From the NCBI GenBank assembly GCA_001599355.1, contig BCGQ01000003.1:1286032-1350031 (forward strand): a DNA stretch of 64,000 nt, written 5' to 3'. The position numbers and the translations under genes were made by a program. Below, one piece after another: positions 19,401 to 28,100 of the stretch; within the stretch, counting starts at the first letter, position 1; each line of letters opens with the position of its first letter. This DNA comes from Nakazawaea peltata. Its lineage: Eukaryota > Ascomycota > Pichiomycetes > Alaninales > Pachysolenaceae. The notes under the pieces were generated by a model. The model was given only the letters and a program-made list of their open reading frames with translations, was not told where the DNA came from and made no database searches.

Positions 19401-20030
19401 TACCTGAAGAGAGGAGTATCCCTCGTAAAAATTGATGGTCTCGGTGGGGTCTATGTAAACGTTGAAAGCTGGGAAATTTGGTGGGGGAGCCGGTTGTTGA
19501 GGGAAGGAATTGGAAGGCTCGAGTTTGATTTTCGGGACTGGGTGTACTTCTGAGTGGTTAGAAACGACTGGACGGGTATTTGACCCGGAATTCGTGGGTA
19601 TAGAGGGACCTTTCTGAGACTTAAACGTGTGGGAAGGTCCAGATGAGGTGTTGATCCGGAATTGAGTGACTTGCAGAGGTGGTGGATGACTCTGAAAATT
19701 TGACTGGGGTTGCATTGGCACCTGATTTATTGGGTTATCGTGTTTTTGGCCCGGTTTTCTTGGTGTGAATGAGCCTTGTTGGACATTCAAATCGATCGGT
19801 ACCTGGCGTTGGGGTGGGGCTGAAGATCCAAAGTTCAATATATGACGAGACAGGTCTCCTACAGAGCTGGCAGTTCCTGAGCGGATTTCCTCGTATCGGC
19901 ATTCTACTTGGGCTCTCATACAGGAGCTGCAAGTTGGGCGTAGCTTGTCGCATCTGACCTTCTTCTTACGGCAAGCTTCGCAAGATATGGGGACTCTCAT
20001 CCGCTTTCGAGGGCCCTCGGCGGAGGACAT
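16473..20030 (-). CDS. Zn(II)2Cys6 transcription factor with a CxC-rich insertion
   Basis: The protein has 1185 residues. An N-terminal binuclear zinc cluster CEACRKKKVRCDKLRPTC...C (C-x2-C-x6-C-x6-C-x2-C-x6-C) lies at about 17-45. It is followed by a conserved TETINFYEGYSSLQV / NHGPLSWVTLVKRD block near 205. The fungal transcription-factor middle domain spans about 375-700 (RRKIWYALLSLESYHGMVLG). The C-terminus is acidic and Gln/Pro-rich. Residues 461-494 contain nine cysteines as CSC, CSC, CSC, CLC and KKC, an insertion that its paralogue at 21374-24667 lacks. The block resembles Oaf1/Hap1-type regulators, but the exact orthologue and target genes are unknown. Confidence 0.8.
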   Translation of the reverse strand: MSSAEGPRKRMRVPISCEACRKKKVRCDKLRPTCSSCMRAQVECRYEEIRSGTASSVGDLSRHILNFGSSAPPQRQVPIDLNVQQGSFTPRKPGQKHDNPINQVPMQPQSNFQSHPPPLQVTQFRINTSSGPSHTFKSQKGPSIPTNSGSNTRPVVSNHSEVHPVPKIKLEPSNSFPQQPAPPPNFPAFNVYIDPTETINFYEGYSSLQVDESRVFNHGPLSWVTLVKRDVFVRVIWSKVLSSRFGSSLIISGKLGDADDEQDADDPVELIQGIGPAIETSEHSGLASNSPRPPGNSSASNPISKSAPQPTTAPANIPSTVETPVATPAPPSHARTSNLTTASHSSMMGFTRNHRPDSAYGTIQLVLRILPCRNHLWALCEHFFYYVYPFVPYLDYENFLQQVLKLVGPRPGSPEAPKDPEYGSSRVHQLGITKRVDFATLGTFLLVLRLSSLSLAAVKTCSCSSDDQNSTCSCSKSPSSSCSCSSTSCLCKKCLASIDITAVFTTLAQNCLNQFRLLRGTNLEILQCALYMRLCYRFSPEEGDGAGAGNDSRIYHGMLFQMAISIGLNVDPEQLLTPTHSPKVYQLRRKIWYALLSLESYHGMVLGSSSYIRVLSHNVKVPHLVEENMLAINSPTIAIERFVIHCLHVYNDLMGLLDRANLLVLDLQGTSRISDILTLLLDGETKMVKFYKSLSHILLNVPATSHLEKLHKLRQIHNYLDISATSFCLYVHLTSHYDSRGNLPCAMAMFRKVMLISNELMAILPRIINKLSKYLGEGFDFYLTSDILNAIHRAIQGQFDFLSRLGHYEAVLELQGEPKTSSTFAVVLTLKKAILHNVAVHLKELKKLTPTVYYAWKMFKAQNLIYQLLSAESIYIIRDGKIVILKEDGIPSEASAAPEAHHGVDFDVPQFSIFSTISLAELQDLYTFKELKEFKEMSSKLGHGENLNVDVDDDLSVKVFPQVNHRSPARSPALLAHILNEPPAAGSSATTESPVSSTTFNNYSESFSKEVDEIWIELMNSKQEEGFGDEIHFQDQLQLMLQEQQQEQYRMWQQPDFSSLVAMLPQFYGQMGQPQPQPHPQSQQPIQLPMQMQMTPQNLPQQTGLPQTVPHQNIPPHIPSHMSNTPQPLQYNTPNWSLSPFPSQSLPQEHHSQRNTHYIDLNLNSLLEDPLNRGFVQDYSMNDFL

Positions 20031-20785
20031 TTTTGAAGGGGAAAGAGGGGTTCTTCGTGGAGATGGGGGGTTCCAGGAGGAAGTGTTTGTGTCTAGGATA
20101 CTTTGGGTAGTATCCAGACGTCAATTGTGGGTGTTTAACTGATCAATTGAGATGGCGATTTAAAGAAAGTCCGTTTAAGTCTCGAGAAAAATAAGATTAT
20201 GCTTTTTTTGAGGTGGACACGCGCGGATTACGGACTAAACAGGGGGAAAATATGCGCATATTTTTAGAGTTGGATCGAATGGTGGGGGTGGCTGAGATGG
20301 AAAGAGTTAACGAGGGAGGGAGTTAGGAGGAGAGCGATGGGCAATCAGGTAGGGGGGTCGGATAGGGGGAGGAGGTGAGAATTTGGGGAATCTAAAGATG
20401 ACTCTGGCCAATTCAATATATGGAAGAACTGAGATCTCGAAATATTATTTTATCTGACTCATTGTCTCAGTTTCGGATGAATTTCCCTAAGTTTGCGTGA
20501 TCAATTGGGGGTGATTCTAATTAAATGCTCTTGAGGTTGCTTCACCTATTTAATTCTTATTATTCATTATCGCTCTATGTACCACCTCAACTATTAGACC
20601 TTCTTTATATGTACTGCTGTCTATAAATTCATATAATATTTATTCTGTATTCCCTTCGTATCCACGTTGTACCCCACATCATCTCGTAGTATCCCTCTTC
20701 CGCTACACAATATTCCTATAATATGATTTCTGTTCCCTGATCTATATATTTCCCTCTCTGCATCCCTCTCCTACATCCCTCTCCT
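20031..20785. promoter_or_regulatory. Long upstream region of the first Zn2Cys6 regulator
   Basis: About 750 bp without a gene. The proximal part is G-rich on the plus strand (for example AGGTAGGGGGGTCGG near 20350) and contains AATATGCGCATATTT, a palindromic run, near 20250. The distal part becomes CT-rich and grades into the minisatellite. Confidence 0.3.
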
Positions 20786-21340
20786 ACATATATCTCTCTA
20801 CATATATCTCTCTACATATATCTCTCTACATATATCTCTCTACATATATCTCTCTACATATATCTCTCTACATATATCTCNNNNNNNNNNNNNNNNNNNN
20901 NNNNNNNNNNNNNNNNNNNNNNNNNNNNNNNNNNNNNNNNNNNNNNNNNNNNNNNNNNNNNNNNNNNNNNNNNNNNNNNNNNNNNNNNNNNNNNNNNNNN
21001 NNNNNNNNNNNNNNNNNNNNNNNNNNNNNNNNNNNNNNNNNNNNNNNNNNNNNNNNNNNNNNNNNNNNNNNNNNNNNNNNNNNNNNNNNNNNNNNNNNNN
21101 NNNNNNNNNNNNNNNNNNNNNNNNNNNNNNNNNNNNNNNNNNNNNNNNNNNNNNNNNNNNNNNNNNNNNNNNNNNNNNNNNNNNNNNNNNNNNNNNNNNN
21201 NNNNNNNNNNNNNNNNNNNNNNNNNNNNNNNNNNNNNNNNNNNNNACATATATCTCTCTACATATATCTCTCTACATATATCTCTCTACATATATCTCTC
21301 TACATATATCTCTCTACATATATCTCTCTACATATATCTC
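20786..21340 (+). repeat. 14-bp minisatellite interrupted by an assembly gap
   Basis: Tandem ACATATATCTCTCT units occupy 20786-20880 (about 6.8 copies) and 21246-21340 (about 6.8 copies). Between them lie 365 undetermined bases at 20881-21245. Degenerate units (CTACATCCCTCTC) precede the array at about 20760. The true copy number is unknown because the gap falls inside the array. It lies between the upstream region of one regulator and the 3' end of its paralogue. Confidence 0.95.
20881..21245. other. Run of 365 N (assembly gap)
   Basis: Unresolved bases bounded on both sides by the same 14-bp repeat. The sequence shown gives no information on content. Any reading frame across it is meaningless. 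Confidence 1.
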
Positions 21341-21373
21341 ATTCAACTTCACTTAACTATAAAAAATCAACTC

Positions 21374-24300
21374 CTAAATATTCATTATATTATCAAGACT
21401 AAAATTAGGATCAAAATTAGAAAGCTCTTCAAAAAGTTGACCCCACATCGAACCACCTTGTTCTTCACAAGTCAGCTTATTTTCATTATTCTCCGTGAAG
21501 ACATTTTCCAGGAATTGGGCCATCCAGTTTTCAGAACCATGGGGGATGTCAATTGCTGAAGAGCCGTTTGGAAAGTGGAAATGTCCAGAGGCTCCGGCAT
21601 TTATTGGCGTTATTGCTGGAGTATTGTATACTCCGTTAGATATTCCATTGTATAGACCGTTTGGTATACCATTGGATGTTTTATTTGTAGGGATAACTCC
21701 TGGCATGGTGTCTGAAACACTCGAAACACCTGATCTCAGACCATTTGTTCCTGGACCACTAGATCCATTCACAGGCTCAGGCTTCACTTCCTCTACCAAT
21801 TCCTTCCAACTGGACCGAATCTCTTGAGTTCTGATCTCTCTGAAATCGGTCTGTGGATGTTCCATAGTTCCTTCCAGTCCCTCCAGTTTTACAGGAGGTT
21901 TAATCTTAACCCTCTCAGTAAGCTCAGCTAAAAATTCATAAACTTCCTCGAGTTGTTCCTCTGTATAATTAGTCAAGAAAGACCGGTCAGGAATTGGAAC
22001 TATATCGTCATCATCTCCACGGACTTTAAGTCTACGAATACCCGTTTTAGGGTCTACAATGGGCGTTATCAAGAAATCCTTCAGCCCATAATCTGCCTCA
22101 ATCAAAGAAAGACACACCAAGAACACTTTACCAGCTTTCCAAGCGTAGAAATACTTACGAGCAAGCTGGTTCAATGGCTTCAAAGCACCATAAAGTTTGG
22201 AAGTGAGTAAATCCAAACTGGCACGGAGAGTCTTGTCCATTCTTGGAGTGAACCGACCTTCCAACTGAGCCTTAGCTCGAGTATGAGAGAATCGATTCAG
22301 CGTAGCATAAAGAACTATACAACATTTATGAGAAAGGTACTCGATGACTGGGACGGCAGCATACTGGAAACCTTGGCCAATCAGGCAATCAGAATGCTCT
22401 ACAATGTACGGGAACAGGTCTACGATCTCAATGGCTGTACTCAAAGTCTTACGGAAATAGTACAGAGCAGCTTGAGACTGAGCTTGAGATTCATAATGGG
22501 AGAAAAGATGATGCCAAACCACAAGCGTCACTGATTTCAGTGTGTAGAAAGCTATGATCGAAGCCAGTTTGTTGAACCGACGAATATGAATATCAGCAGA
22601 ACTAAGAGAAGGTTTGGATCCTCCCAGACTCAGGTCAGGTTCATCGATTCCAAGTCCCGCATCTCCAGCTATAGTGGAATCTGCGGCTTCAGGATCCATT
22701 CTACAAATGTCCAGGAGCGAACCATACTTTTTAGCGATCAAATCATCAAGTTCGGTCACCATACTTACTAAATTACCCACCTTCTCTCTTTTGGAGATAC
22801 TAAGGACCGCTTCCAATACCGCAGTCACCTTGTCATTGAGACAAATGGCATCACAAAATACGGTCCACGACAGTTTATCAAGTTTCAAACTAGTCGTATT
22901 TCTAGATTTGGCCATTGGAAGCAGAGGAGGTTTAGTATCGTAAACTTCCAGCATCACAGAAGGTGGAGACCCTAAGACACACTTTTGATAACCGTCAAAA
23001 AGACGAATTCCGTACCATAATTTACGACGAAGATTAGCGGTCTGTGGAGACTGAGTTTTAGTGACTACAGGACATCTATTATCGGGGTCTCTATTGAGTC
23101 CCAAGGCAAGACCCATTTGAAGGATCATCCCATTGGCAATATGAGGACCATTTTCATAGAAATCTCCATTCTCCGGACAATATCGATCATAAAGTCTGAG
23201 AAGAAGAGTAGCTTGAAGAACCGATAAAGAATTACGAGTGAATATACCGAAATTAAAGAGATAGTAGTAGGCAGCCTTCATGATATTTGGGCTGGTCCTG
23301 TTGAGAAGAAGGTACCGTTCATCCCGAGTGAGATGGTGTTTGGACTCGTCCAAAAACATCAAACTAAGTCTGCTCATGGCCAGGACAAGAAGAGCCGTGA
23401 TAGTGAACAGGTAATCTGAAGGTTTAGAGATATTGATGTCTTGGAAACGAGTTTCTGAATGGTCAAGTGGTCCAAGTAACATCTCGACTCTTTTATGGAA
23501 CATAGACTCGTCCACATATGGAATAAATGGGTAACAATATTTAAAGAAACGATCTACTGAGAGCAGGAAGAGCTTTTTGGAGGGGAATATGAGAAGGACA
23601 TCACGTTTGAATTGCAGGTGGATGTACTGTTGAGAAGAAGTGATCAAGAGATCTGCAAATACGTCTGTTTTATGGGATTCCATAGTGGCTTCAGCAGTTT
23701 GAGGTTCGTCGATATCGTTATCATATTCTCTGTCGATGGGATGTTTGTCTCCAGCTCTCAAATTGAGTCTCTCTTCGGATGATATGGTGTCCTTCATGAA
23801 CTGACACTTCCCTTTATAGTCCTCCAGGGTTCTAAGGCCACCTAAACGGTTATTGATCTGATCTTCTGGGACATAGAAGGTCCAGAAATAGATATCTCGA
23901 GCTTTTAAAGTCAAATTCTTATTGAACCGGAGAACTTCTGGGAAATGAGAGTCTTTCTTACTAAGTTGGGATTGCAGAATGAGAAGCAAACACCAATTAA
24001 TCTTGATAAATCTGTCTTTTTTAACAAATCCATTCCAATTGAACGGATTTACGTTCAAAATCGCTCCTTTGTTCACTTGAAGAGGGTTATAACCGTCGTA
24101 AAGTGAGATGGTCTCGTTGGTGTCTATGGCAGGATGACCTTCTGGGAGTTTTGCCCCAGTCCGACTTTCTTCATATCGTTTATTACTGTCGACAAGTCGT
24201 TTTCTTAAGGTCCTGATCTCTTGTTCAAGTAAATCTGTGTAGAGACGTTTGGAATCGACGTAAAAATATCCTGGTGTGTCACTAGGCTCGGCAGAATGTT

Positions 24301-24667
24301 CCACAGACCCTTCCAGTCCACTTTCCGGTGAAGCCGATTCCACCCGGAACTTACACCTTTCCTCCTGAGGGCCCTCAATAGCATCCATCCGGATCTCGAT
24401 CCCATCTACCTCATTAGACCAGGTGAATTTCTCATAGGAGCAGGTGGCCTGACGTCCCAGCCTCACACAGTTGGAGCAAGGCCGTCCTTTGTCACACCGC
24501 ACCTTCTTATTCCGGCAGTGGTTGCATGTTAAGACCACTCTCAGCCGTCTCTTCGATTTAAATACTTTGGATTTCTCGTCTAAAGCCGTGCTTGAAAAAT
24601 TGTGAGCCTTCAGCATTGTATCTGTGGCTGTTTGGTCGGGGTTTTCCAGGTGATTAGATGAAAACAT
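21374..24667 (-). CDS. Zn(II)2Cys6 transcription factor, paralogue of the neighbour
   Basis: The protein has 1097 residues. The zinc cluster CNHCRNKKVRCDKGRPCSNC (C-x2-C-x6-C-x5-C-x2-C) is at about 49-68, followed by a sixth Cys in ATCSYEK. A short coiled-coil-like segment (LLEQEIRTLRKRLVDSNKRYEE) near 145 could dimerise it. NETISLYDGYNPLQV / NVNPFNWNGFVKKDRFIKINW near 185-225, RRKLWYGIRLFDGYQKCVLGSP and the overall order mirror the adjacent regulator, so the two are a tandem duplication that has diverged strongly. The C-terminus holds Asn/Gly-rich repeats (PNGLYNGISNGVYN). Targets are unknown. Confidence 0.8.
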   Translation of the reverse strand: MFSSNHLENPDQTATDTMLKAHNFSSTALDEKSKVFKSKRRLRVVLTCNHCRNKKVRCDKGRPCSNCVRLGRQATCSYEKFTWSNEVDGIEIRMDAIEGPQEERCKFRVESASPESGLEGSVEHSAEPSDTPGYFYVDSKRLYTDLLEQEIRTLRKRLVDSNKRYEESRTGAKLPEGHPAIDTNETISLYDGYNPLQVNKGAILNVNPFNWNGFVKKDRFIKINWCLLLILQSQLSKKDSHFPEVLRFNKNLTLKARDIYFWTFYVPEDQINNRLGGLRTLEDYKGKCQFMKDTISSEERLNLRAGDKHPIDREYDNDIDEPQTAEATMESHKTDVFADLLITSSQQYIHLQFKRDVLLIFPSKKLFLLSVDRFFKYCYPFIPYVDESMFHKRVEMLLGPLDHSETRFQDINISKPSDYLFTITALLVLAMSRLSLMFLDESKHHLTRDERYLLLNRTSPNIMKAAYYYLFNFGIFTRNSLSVLQATLLLRLYDRYCPENGDFYENGPHIANGMILQMGLALGLNRDPDNRCPVVTKTQSPQTANLRRKLWYGIRLFDGYQKCVLGSPPSVMLEVYDTKPPLLPMAKSRNTTSLKLDKLSWTVFCDAICLNDKVTAVLEAVLSISKREKVGNLVSMVTELDDLIAKKYGSLLDICRMDPEAADSTIAGDAGLGIDEPDLSLGGSKPSLSSADIHIRRFNKLASIIAFYTLKSVTLVVWHHLFSHYESQAQSQAALYYFRKTLSTAIEIVDLFPYIVEHSDCLIGQGFQYAAVPVIEYLSHKCCIVLYATLNRFSHTRAKAQLEGRFTPRMDKTLRASLDLLTSKLYGALKPLNQLARKYFYAWKAGKVFLVCLSLIEADYGLKDFLITPIVDPKTGIRRLKVRGDDDDIVPIPDRSFLTNYTEEQLEEVYEFLAELTERVKIKPPVKLEGLEGTMEHPQTDFREIRTQEIRSSWKELVEEVKPEPVNGSSGPGTNGLRSGVSSVSDTMPGVIPTNKTSNGIPNGLYNGISNGVYNTPAITPINAGASGHFHFPNGSSAIDIPHGSENWMAQFLENVFTENNENKLTCEEQGGSMWGQLFEELSNFDPNFSLDNIMNI

Positions 24668-24884
24668 GACACCAGATGTATTAGCAGTCTCTTTTGGAGA
24701 GTTTCTAGATGGCCAACTCGATGTTTCCCGGCTGATTTCCAGTAAGATTCACTGTGGATTAAGGTTTCTGCGTGAGCTTAAATTTCGACACAGTTTATTA
24801 TTATGAGATGACTAAGCGCGTGCATATTACGAATTTTAGCGGGGAGGGGGGGAAGAACTTTAAAGTTTAAATAGGGGGGAGTAT

Positions 24885-27614
24885 TTATTCGATGATCAGT
24901 TTTCTCTTTTTGACCTTTTTCTTTGGTTTTTCTGGGTTTGATGGATCGATGGACTCGGTAGTAGTCTTCTTCTTCTTCTTTTTCTTTTTCTTCTCTTCAG
25001 TAGGAGGAATATGTGTCTCCAGGAGTTCTTTTCTTAATTTTTCAACCTCGTATTCACCGAAAGTGGAGTCTTCCAGGTTTGAATCGGCCTTTAAGTCGAA
25101 ACCGATCAATTGGGAGTCATCCATTTTGAATTTCAATTTGGTATGAGGGATCGAAGATTGGAGTGCAGGAGGAAGTGGGGAATGAGAACTTCTGGTATCC
25201 AGAGCCACGTCTTCCTCATCGATAATTGTCACCATCTGTTTTTGACGTAAATGTTTCTTCTTCTTTTTCTTTTTCAGGTCCGGAGCTGTCGAAGAAGACT
25301 CTGTTGGAGCTTTTGATGATGCTGCTTCACCATTAGAATCGGTAAATATATAGAACGGGTCATCCTTGAGCTCTTCAAGTCTTTCTTTACGACGTTTTTC
25401 GGCCTCTTCATCATCTATATCAATTAACAGATGTTTTTCTGAATCATCGGAGTCGACTTCGTTGGAAAATAAGTCATTATGAGTGTCTTCTTCACCGTAA
25501 GCCTCGAAATCTTCCACTTCTTCGTCAGAAAATCCATCCACCATCTCAGAAAGACTCAATAAATTGGAAAAGGCCGCCTCATTGATTGGTTCTTCCATAT
25601 TGATTCCTTCAGGAATGGCAAGACGTTGTTGAAGACCCACTGCGATAGGTTTAAGTTCATACAGAGTGAAGAGTTGGGGTAAAGCCTGGGTTAAGAATAA
25701 TGGAGGAGCCACATAACCTTGTAATTCCAGTTCCAGTTTAACTTTCAGTTGCTCTAAAGATTCTTTCAAGATTTTAAATAACTCAGAAAGCGTTATTGCT
25801 CGTTCTTGGGTCTCGAAATGGAACGAATATTGAAGTTTCTCAACCCATTTCAATACGTTTTCCAATAATTTGATGGAATCTTGGTAATAAGAAGGGGTCC
25901 ATAACGAGAAATCTCCACTATCACGATTCAAAAACTTGATTATCAGTTTAAAGAGAGCTGAAATAAACGTTGGAAAGAGTTCATGGGAATTTGGAACCGA
26001 TGAAAGATTGTTGAAAGTCGATTCTGAAGTCATGAATTTGATGATTTTAACCGATTCTTTGTCTTCTTCATCCTCTTCATCCTCATCTTCAAGTAAATCC
26101 TCCATATATTCAGAAATACACCATACACATTCACTCCACCAAAGTCCAGCTGGTAAAGTGTCATCAGTAACTACATCTATACAAGTCTCTACGATGCTAC
26201 TGCGTATAGAAGGTGCTCTGAGTCCAAGTTGCAGCAATTGACGGCTGATTTGAAGCATTGTAGGCAAATCTTGTTGCATAAGATGCAAAAGATCCCTTAA
26301 AGTCGCCAAATACCAATCAAAATTAGGCACCAAAGAGAAATTCTTCATAGAGCAAATCTGAAGAATCTTCTTAGCTAATTCAAGCTTATATGTAAATGGT
26401 AAAGGTGAAATATTCGAAGGATTTTCATCGGCTAATTGTAATAATAATTGTGAAACAATGTCAACGATATTTTCACCATCTACAAGTCCATCTACGAGCT
26501 CTAAAGTCTTTGTCCTGAGGGTCAAATCATCCCCATTCAACCATTTAAGCATAAGAGCTTGGTGCTTTTTCACGAGCAGAGGATGGATATGAATAATCTT
26601 GAGAAATGCCAAGATACACACATATTTCAAATTTGGATCTTGCGCAAATTGATATTGGACTAATTGATCCACCATTTTGGTCGCAATAGTCACATTATCT
26701 GGATCAAGCATATCTCCAGTTAAAATACAGTTTATACATTCATAAATCAACGAACTCAGTTTTGTAGAATCCATTAAATTCACTACTGCGGGAAGAAGTT
26801 TCCTCTTTAAACGTGGTTCCACAAGAGAAAGTGAGGAAAAAAGCTTCAAAAGTCTAATTATCATCCAATTGTTACTTGAAGTGGTCAATAATTCGAAGAA
26901 TCTTGGAGTCAATTCGACATAATTATTAGCATTTTTCTTCAGCAACTCACAAATCACATTTATGGTGGCACTAACCACAGAAATGTCTTCGGAATCATCC
27001 AATTTATCTACAAGACGATTATAATTTAATTTTAAAGACTCAGGGTACCGTAAGAACACTTTGTATGAAGCCAAAATGGCCTTCTTACGGATATAAGGCT
27101 TCGAATGTGAAAGCATTTTCATCAAATCATCAACCACATCTTGCAGTAATTCTCTAGTCACAATAGAAGACAAACAACTTATAGCCATTCCCACTTCTAC
27201 ATGGTTCAGAGAGGTGAGATCCTTCTTCAACAAGTTCGTCATCAACATCAACACATCATCATTATTCTCTCTTGAAAGTACTTGCATCAGAGCAAGGTAT
27301 CCTATACGTTTTTGTTGGAATTTAGGCGAGGACATCACTTCCAAAATTTGAAAATTCATGAAGGGAAGGTCAAAGCCGTACATTTCAAGGTATGTGAGCT
27401 TCAAAATCGCCATTGATTTCAATTCCATATCGTTTGCTTTAAGTTCAGATCGACATTCCTCGATCGATTTCGTGAAAAATGCCGCCAATTTCGCCTTGTC
27501 TCCATTGTTTGACCGGATCCCTTTGATAAGATCGGAGAGAGACCTTTCGAAAGAGATACCGAACGGACGTAATCTCGACCGGAATTGCTCACTGGTGACG
27601 TCGACGAGTGACAT
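24885..27614 (-). CDS. APL5: AP-3 complex delta-adaptin APL5
   Basis: The protein has 909 residues. The N-terminal 550 or so form the adaptin trunk: SLSDLIKGIRSN, a KSMAILKLTYLEMYGFD block, QQKRIGYLA-x-MQVLSR and SKPYIRKKAILASYKVFLRYPESL, all characteristic of AP-3 delta. The hinge is acidic (EDEDEEDEEDKE near 520; DDEEAEKRRKERLEE near 745) and the tail is Lys-rich with several runs of seven or more lysines. AP-3 sorts cargo such as alkaline phosphatase from the Golgi directly to the vacuole. The CTG at 27288-27290 sits in GYLA-x, where delta adaptins have Ala. It is divergent from DDC1. Confidence 0.9.
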   Translation of the reverse strand: MSLVDVTSEQFRSRLRPFGISFERSLSDLIKGIRSNNGDKAKLAAFFTKSIEECRSELKANDMELKSMAILKLTYLEMYGFDLPFMNFQILEVMSSPKFQQKRIGYLALMQVLSRENNDDVLMLMTNLLKKDLTSLNHVEVGMAISCLSSIVTRELLQDVVDDLMKMLSHSKPYIRKKAILASYKVFLRYPESLKLNYNRLVDKLDDSEDISVVSATINVICELLKKNANNYVELTPRFFELLTTSSNNWMIIRLLKLFSSLSLVEPRLKRKLLPAVVNLMDSTKLSSLIYECINCILTGDMLDPDNVTIATKMVDQLVQYQFAQDPNLKYVCILAFLKIIHIHPLLVKKHQALMLKWLNGDDLTLRTKTLELVDGLVDGENIVDIVSQLLLQLADENPSNISPLPFTYKLELAKKILQICSMKNFSLVPNFDWYLATLRDLLHLMQQDLPTMLQISRQLLQLGLRAPSIRSSIVETCIDVVTDDTLPAGLWWSECVWCISEYMEDLLEDEDEEDEEDKESVKIIKFMTSESTFNNLSSVPNSHELFPTFISALFKLIIKFLNRDSGDFSLWTPSYYQDSIKLLENVLKWVEKLQYSFHFETQERAITLSELFKILKESLEQLKVKLELELQGYVAPPLFLTQALPQLFTLYELKPIAVGLQQRLAIPEGINMEEPINEAAFSNLLSLSEMVDGFSDEEVEDFEAYGEEDTHNDLFSNEVDSDDSEKHLLIDIDDEEAEKRRKERLEELKDDPFYIFTDSNGEAASSKAPTESSSTAPDLKKKKKKKHLRQKQMVTIIDEEDVALDTRSSHSPLPPALQSSIPHTKLKFKMDDSQLIGFDLKADSNLEDSTFGEYEVEKLRKELLETHIPPTEEKKKKKKKKKTTTESIDPSNPEKPKKKVKKRKLIIE

Positions 27615-28100
27615 AGTATCAAATGAGGCTAAATCGGGTCAAATCAGTTCAATTCACCTAGCTTTATAACTCAACACTTAACTCTCTTCCAAAGGAGAAC
27701 TTGATGATCAATGGGTGGATGAGTTGGAGGTCGGAAATCTCAATTTTTTATATGAAAACAGTGGGGTTTTTTCGGTAATTCCTCACTCTGGGTGTCTACA
27801 ATACACAATAACCTCGTTAATTCGACTCCTTTCCCTTAATTGCACCTAGCGCTATCACCTTCAAATCATCGGTGGTTTCCCACCGGTTGAGATTGTGAGA
27901 GAAAATGAAGAACTGATGGCGCGGTGGGTTTCGCATCGGGACACCAAATTTTTGGGAGACGCAGAGAATTTTACATCGGGACACCAAGTTTGGGGACGCG
28001 ATGGAGAAGACACGAGAAGACGCGGAAGGTAGAAGTTTAGTGGAGAAGATCAGAGGTAGGTGCCCGGTCAGAGCGTTATAATTGGTGAAGTAGCGACATA
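27615..28100. promoter_or_regulatory. Divergent promoter of APL5 and DDC1 with a direct repeat and ACGCG motifs
   Basis: CATCGGGACACCAA is repeated at 27934 and 27974, a 40-bp period whose similarity extends into GGGAGACGC / GGGGACGC. ACGCG cores, as in MCB elements bound by MBF, lie at 27996-28000 and 28020-28024. They are 80 to 105 bp ahead of the DDC1 ATG, a plausible place for G1/S control of a checkpoint gene. Confidence 0.45.

Noticed and set aside
20854-21249. Open frame running through the N stretch
   Set aside because: It is an artefact of undetermined bases in a repeat array.
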